Positions 5,277-5,916 of a DNA stretch of 5,916 nt are shown here, piece after piece. The translations under genes and the position numbers were made by a program. Under the pieces are notes generated by a model that had not been told where the DNA came from, did no database searches, and saw only the letters and a list, made by a program, of their open reading frames with translations. Positions within the stretch are counted from its first letter, which is position 1. The number at the start of each line of letters is the position of its first letter. This DNA comes from Nitrospirota bacterium (lineage in GTDB: Bacteria > Nitrospirota > Leptospirillia > Leptospirillales > Leptospirillaceae), in contig JAJZGM010000087.1 of assembly GCA_021828525.1 (NCBI GenBank), positions 1 to 5,916 on the forward strand, written 5' to 3'.

Positions 5277-5916
5277 TTAAGGACGTTTTCCTTCCCGAGG
5301 AGACTCCTCCTGGCGAGAATAGGGTGACCAGGGAGAACGGTCCGGAGAAAGAAGCGACATGGCTTCGCGGTCGGTCAGCACCCCTTCCGACAGAGCATCC
5401 GCAATCCGGTTTGTCTCCATCAGGCAATCCTCAATGATGGCAGCCGCTTCTGGAAGAGGGATCTTCGGAAAATCCGAAAGATGGAGGGGGGGAGAGCAGA
5501 CGTAGGTAGCCCTTCCGAAGGGGAGTGGAATGCGAAAACGGTCCCAGGAGCCAAGAACCTTGACCCGCGAACAGGTCACCGACAGAAGGTAGAGCGGCTT
5601 TTTCGAGGAGAGGGCAAGGTAGGCGACCCCCTCCTTCACGCGGTAGATGGGGCCTTTGGGTCCGTCGGGGGTAAAGACGATCGAATCCTCCCCGGCCCTG
5701 TCGAGGCGAAGAAGCTCCTTTAAGGCGGCCGTGCTTCCCCGGCTCGAGGAACCCCGGACACTCAGGATTCCGAACCACCGGAGAAGGGCCGCGATCAGGT
5801 CACCGTCCTTCGATTGCGAAACGATCAGTTTGATCTTGCCTGGTTTTCCGAACCAGACGAATGGCATGAAAAGGCCCTGGTTGTGCCAGAAGGCGATCAG
5901 GACCGGCTTCCCTTCC
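5277..5916 (-). CDS. Lysophospholipid / lipid A-type acyltransferase (DUF374), 5'-truncated by window edge
   Basis: Member of the DUF374 family, related to LpxL/PlsC-type acyltransferases thought to transfer acyl chains to lipid A-like or lysophospholipid acceptors at the inner membrane; the true acceptor is unknown. 212 residues are visible. The frame stays open upstream of the ATG at 5867 to the window edge and adds EGKPVLIAFWHNQGLF, which contains the family WH motif (His at visible residue 11), so 5867 is not the start. Further hallmarks in order: VSQSKDGD (32-39), VRGSSSRGS (53-61), FTPDGPKGP (81-89), then a VKEGVAYLALSSKKPLYLLSV stretch and SWDRFRIPLPFGRA. The tail after about 185 is charged and Pro/Ser-rich. 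Family length is about 210-230 residues, so perhaps 20-30 are missing. It precedes the desaturase on the same strand; both concern acyl chains, but a terminator-like hairpin and a promoter lie between them. Confidence 0.9.
   Translation of the reverse strand, partial: EGKPVLIAFWHNQGLFMPFVWFGKPGKIKLIVSQSKDGDLIAALLRWFGILSVRGSSSRGSTAALKELLRLDRAGEDSIVFTPDGPKGPIYRVKEGVAYLALSSKKPLYLLSVTCSRVKVLGSWDRFRIPLPFGRATYVCSPPLHLSDFPKIPLPEAAAIIEDCLMETNRIADALSEGVLTDREAMSLLSPDRSPWSPYSRQEESPREGKRP

Overview
The window is ordinary-looking, gene-dense chromosomal DNA from a GC-rich Gram-negative-type bacterium. I see seven protein genes, two of them cut by the window edges, and no RNA genes, transposons or CRISPR. 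A type II lipoprotein signal, a signal peptide on a beta-propeller protein and a lipid A/phospholipid-type acyltransferase fit a diderm. The mix of housekeeping genes with a soluble acyl-ACP desaturase, together with TTG starts, reminds me of Leptospirillum/Nitrospirota. That placement is an impression, not something the sequence proves.

Left half, plus strand (1-2675): a XerC/D tyrosine recombinase lacking its N-terminus, acetylglutamate kinase (argB), a small lipoprotein of unknown function, and dUTPase (dut). The gaps are 15 bp, a 4-base ATGA overlap and 58 bp, so this looks like one transcription unit. It joins chromosome dimer resolution, arginine synthesis, an envelope protein and nucleotide-pool cleaning. 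Only genome economy obviously links them.

Right half, minus strand (2687-5916), in order of transcription: a DUF374-type lysophospholipid/lipid A acyltransferase (its start lies beyond the right edge), an AT-rich control region (about 5139-5276), a soluble diiron acyl-ACP desaturase, and an exported seven-repeat PQQ-like beta-propeller protein starting at TTG. The dut and propeller genes converge with only 11 bp between stop codons. The acyltransferase and desaturase both belong to acyl-chain/membrane-lipid metabolism. A probable terminator and a promoter separate them, so they are neighbours but probably not one simple operon.

The most interesting stretch is the AT-rich island before the desaturase (about 32% GC over 5171-5260, in surroundings that look close to 60%). 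It holds a weak hairpin with a T8 run, a perfect TATAAT, an inverted repeat over the predicted transcription start, a 13-codon upstream ORF ending in an ATGA overlap with an in-frame ATG, and three competing desaturase starts. This may be a regulated leader controlling membrane unsaturation. I found no evidence of a wholly new multi-gene system.
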